A stretch of DNA of 64,000 nucleotides, taken from contig NW_026712480.1 in the NCBI RefSeq assembly GCF_022539665.2, forward strand, positions 62,001 through 126,000, in the 5' to 3' direction. The notes under the pieces are model-generated. The model made no database searches, was not told where the DNA came from, and was given only the letters and a program-made list of their open reading frames with translations. Position 1 is the first letter of the stretch, and each line of letters begins with the position of its first letter. This DNA is from Daphnia carinata. Taxonomy: Eukaryota; Arthropoda; Branchiopoda; Diplostraca; Daphniidae. The position numbers were made by a program, and so were the translations under genes. This document shows positions 62,987 through 64,000 of the stretch, in pieces.

Positions 62987-63880
62987 CATGGGCCTAAACT
63001 ATCTCCAAACAAGAAGAAATCTCCAAAGAAAATAACAGAAAGGTAAATAATTGAATTGTATTGGTTGCTTTTGCTCAGTTTTTGTAAAATTTTAATATTT
63101 TTTAGACTGAAACTAGAAACACAAGACATTGAGAGGTTCATTTTGTGTATAAAAAATCATCCTGTATTGTATGACACAGCATTGCATGATTACAAGAACG
63201 GACAAGTTCAAGCACAAGCCAGGGCAACAATTGCAGCCCAATTTTATTGCAGTAAAAGCACCATTACAATAATGCATATCAAACTTTAATCGTGGTCCTT
63301 TTTTGTTGCATTTACAGCCCCTGCTGAGGTGAAGGATACATGGCAATCGTTCAAAGATAGGTACACCAAAGAAAGAAAGATGTTGAACAAACAGCCACCA
63401 AGTGGATCACATGCAACCCCTTCGAGAACTCCTTCTTGGTTCTACAAACAAATGGACTTTCTGGACAAGCACATTAAACAGCGACAGTATTCTATGATGC
63501 TAAAATTTTGTTTAAAGAATTTGATTATTGACATTAATATTACCATTATATTCATCAGGCGACAATCAAACTGTGGCGATACCAGTGATGTATCAACAGC
63601 TGAATGTGCAAGTGTTGTACGGAAGGAAATGCCACATGAGGTGATTGAAATGAACATAGAAGACATTGAAACCGCACCTGAAGGTTTCCAGCCTGACGAA
63701 ATAGAAACGTTCTGCATTTCTGAAGAGTATGCGCAGAACTCAGCAGCGCCCGATGATGAAGGTTAATACAATTTCTCCTGACAACTATTGTGTTCATGCA
63801 GAGTGAATGAAAAGCTAATATTTTCATTTGAAACAGATGATGATTGGATGAACATGTCATTACATGTCCACTATCAATAG
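62987..63880 (+). CDS. MADF-domain DNA-binding protein (partial, transposon-associated)
   Basis: Exons inferred from splice sites: a basic exon ending near 63055 (SPNKKKSPKKITER), then about 63105-63251 (LETQDIERFILCIKNHPVLY, then HDYKNGQVQAQARATIAAQF), then about 63320 onward (AEVKDTWQSFKDRYTKERKM, then PSWFYKQMDFLDKHI), then about 63560-63763 (acidic: EMNIEDIETAPEGFQPDE), then 63838-63880. The order (Leu/Ile-rich helix, HPxLYD, Y+, a W-containing helix, WxxFKDRY, WxYxxxxxFL) is that of MADF domains, Myb-like DNA-binding modules. Junction phases agree where checked (tgc-a joined to cc-cct). The usual Trp of the second helix is replaced (ARATIAAQF). The first exon lacks an obvious ATG. In this setting it is most likely the DNA-binding partner protein of the PIF/Harbinger element. 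Confidence 0.6.
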
Positions 63881-64000
63881 TACAACAGGTGATACCAATT
63901 CCACGGCGTCCGCTAGCAATGTTGCAGATTTTGATCGCGATGTCTTCAAGACGCCATCTCCAGCTTGTAATAAGAATTCGACATCATCAGGAAATGGTAG

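Larger units (their letters stand above)
62627..64000 (+). mobile_element. PIF/Harbinger-like transposon, left part (cut by window end)
   Basis: Begins with GGTGCGTCTACACTGG just after TTTTAA, consistent with the TTA/TAA target used by PIF/Harbinger elements. Within 150 bp are subterminal repeats (CATACGGGCATACAG and its inverse CTGTATGCCCGTATG; TCTACACT-GCAATTTT repeated at about 62720). A MADF-domain gene follows, and MADF partners are known for insect PIF elements. The DDE nuclease and right end would lie beyond 64000. Confidence 0.5.

Noticed and set aside
1-64000. CRISPR arrays, rRNA genes, bacterial operons
   Set aside because: No regularly spaced repeats or rRNA segments were seen; gene structure is eukaryotic throughout, so the SecA similarity does not indicate bacterial DNA.

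Overview
The window reads as nuclear DNA of an arthropod, most likely a branchiopod crustacean close to Daphnia. The basis is an innexin (an invertebrate gap-junction family), a DOCK-family gene, a multi-exon prolyl 4-hydroxylase alpha gene with short GT-AG introns, TATA-box promoters, and many decayed DNA transposons. The species is inferred; no sequence search was possible.

Layout. 0.3-2.9 kb: innexin on the plus strand, with its reading frame broken about seven times. 4.2-9.2 kb: five minus-strand exons encoding the N-terminus (SH3 and following helical segment) of a DOCK3/4-like Rac/Rap exchange factor, whose remainder is not found in the window. 12.4-22.2 kb and 25.7-36.8 kb: a tandem segmental duplication of about 9.8 kb. 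Each unit carries a large minus-strand three-exon gene (about 2,330 codons) built around a complete SecA-type motor: Walker A, DEVD box, SecA cross-linking-domain signature and the NLAGRGTD helicase motif. Each copy has one homopolymer-length frameshift. Between the units lies a small secreted-protein gene with a clean TATA box (24.2-25.0 kb). The second unit also carries a 1.34-kb insertion flanked by an exact 8-bp duplication.

37.7-41.4 kb: a decayed P-element-like (THAP9-type) transposon with inverted repeats of about 105 bp. 43.5-44.3 kb: an unrecognised ORF with an R-x4-H motif resembling HEPN domains, followed by a diverged tandem repeat. 45.1-45.6 kb: two inverted tRNA-derived SINE-like heads. 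47.3-49.6 kb: prolyl 4-hydroxylase alpha subunit with an in-frame stop and a frameshift. 50.9-51.9 kb: a TA-flanked fold-back element with arms of about 410 bp. 53.4-54.4 kb: MULE transposase relic. 54.9-60.2 kb: degraded retroelement-like coding debris. 61.0-61.2 kb: hAT scrap. 62.6 kb to the end: the left part of a PIF/Harbinger-like element encoding a MADF-domain protein, cut by the window edge.

The most unusual content is the duplicated SecA-like gene. SecA is a bacterial and plastid preprotein-translocation ATPase, yet here it has spliceosomal introns, sits among animal genes, and is fused to long N- and C-terminal regions that I do not recognise, including a C-terminal hydrophobic hairpin. 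Its role in an animal is unknown. Frame-breaking indels recur in the innexin, both SecA-like genes and the hydroxylase. Either the assembly has residual indel errors or several of these genes are decaying; the two cases cannot be separated from this sequence alone.
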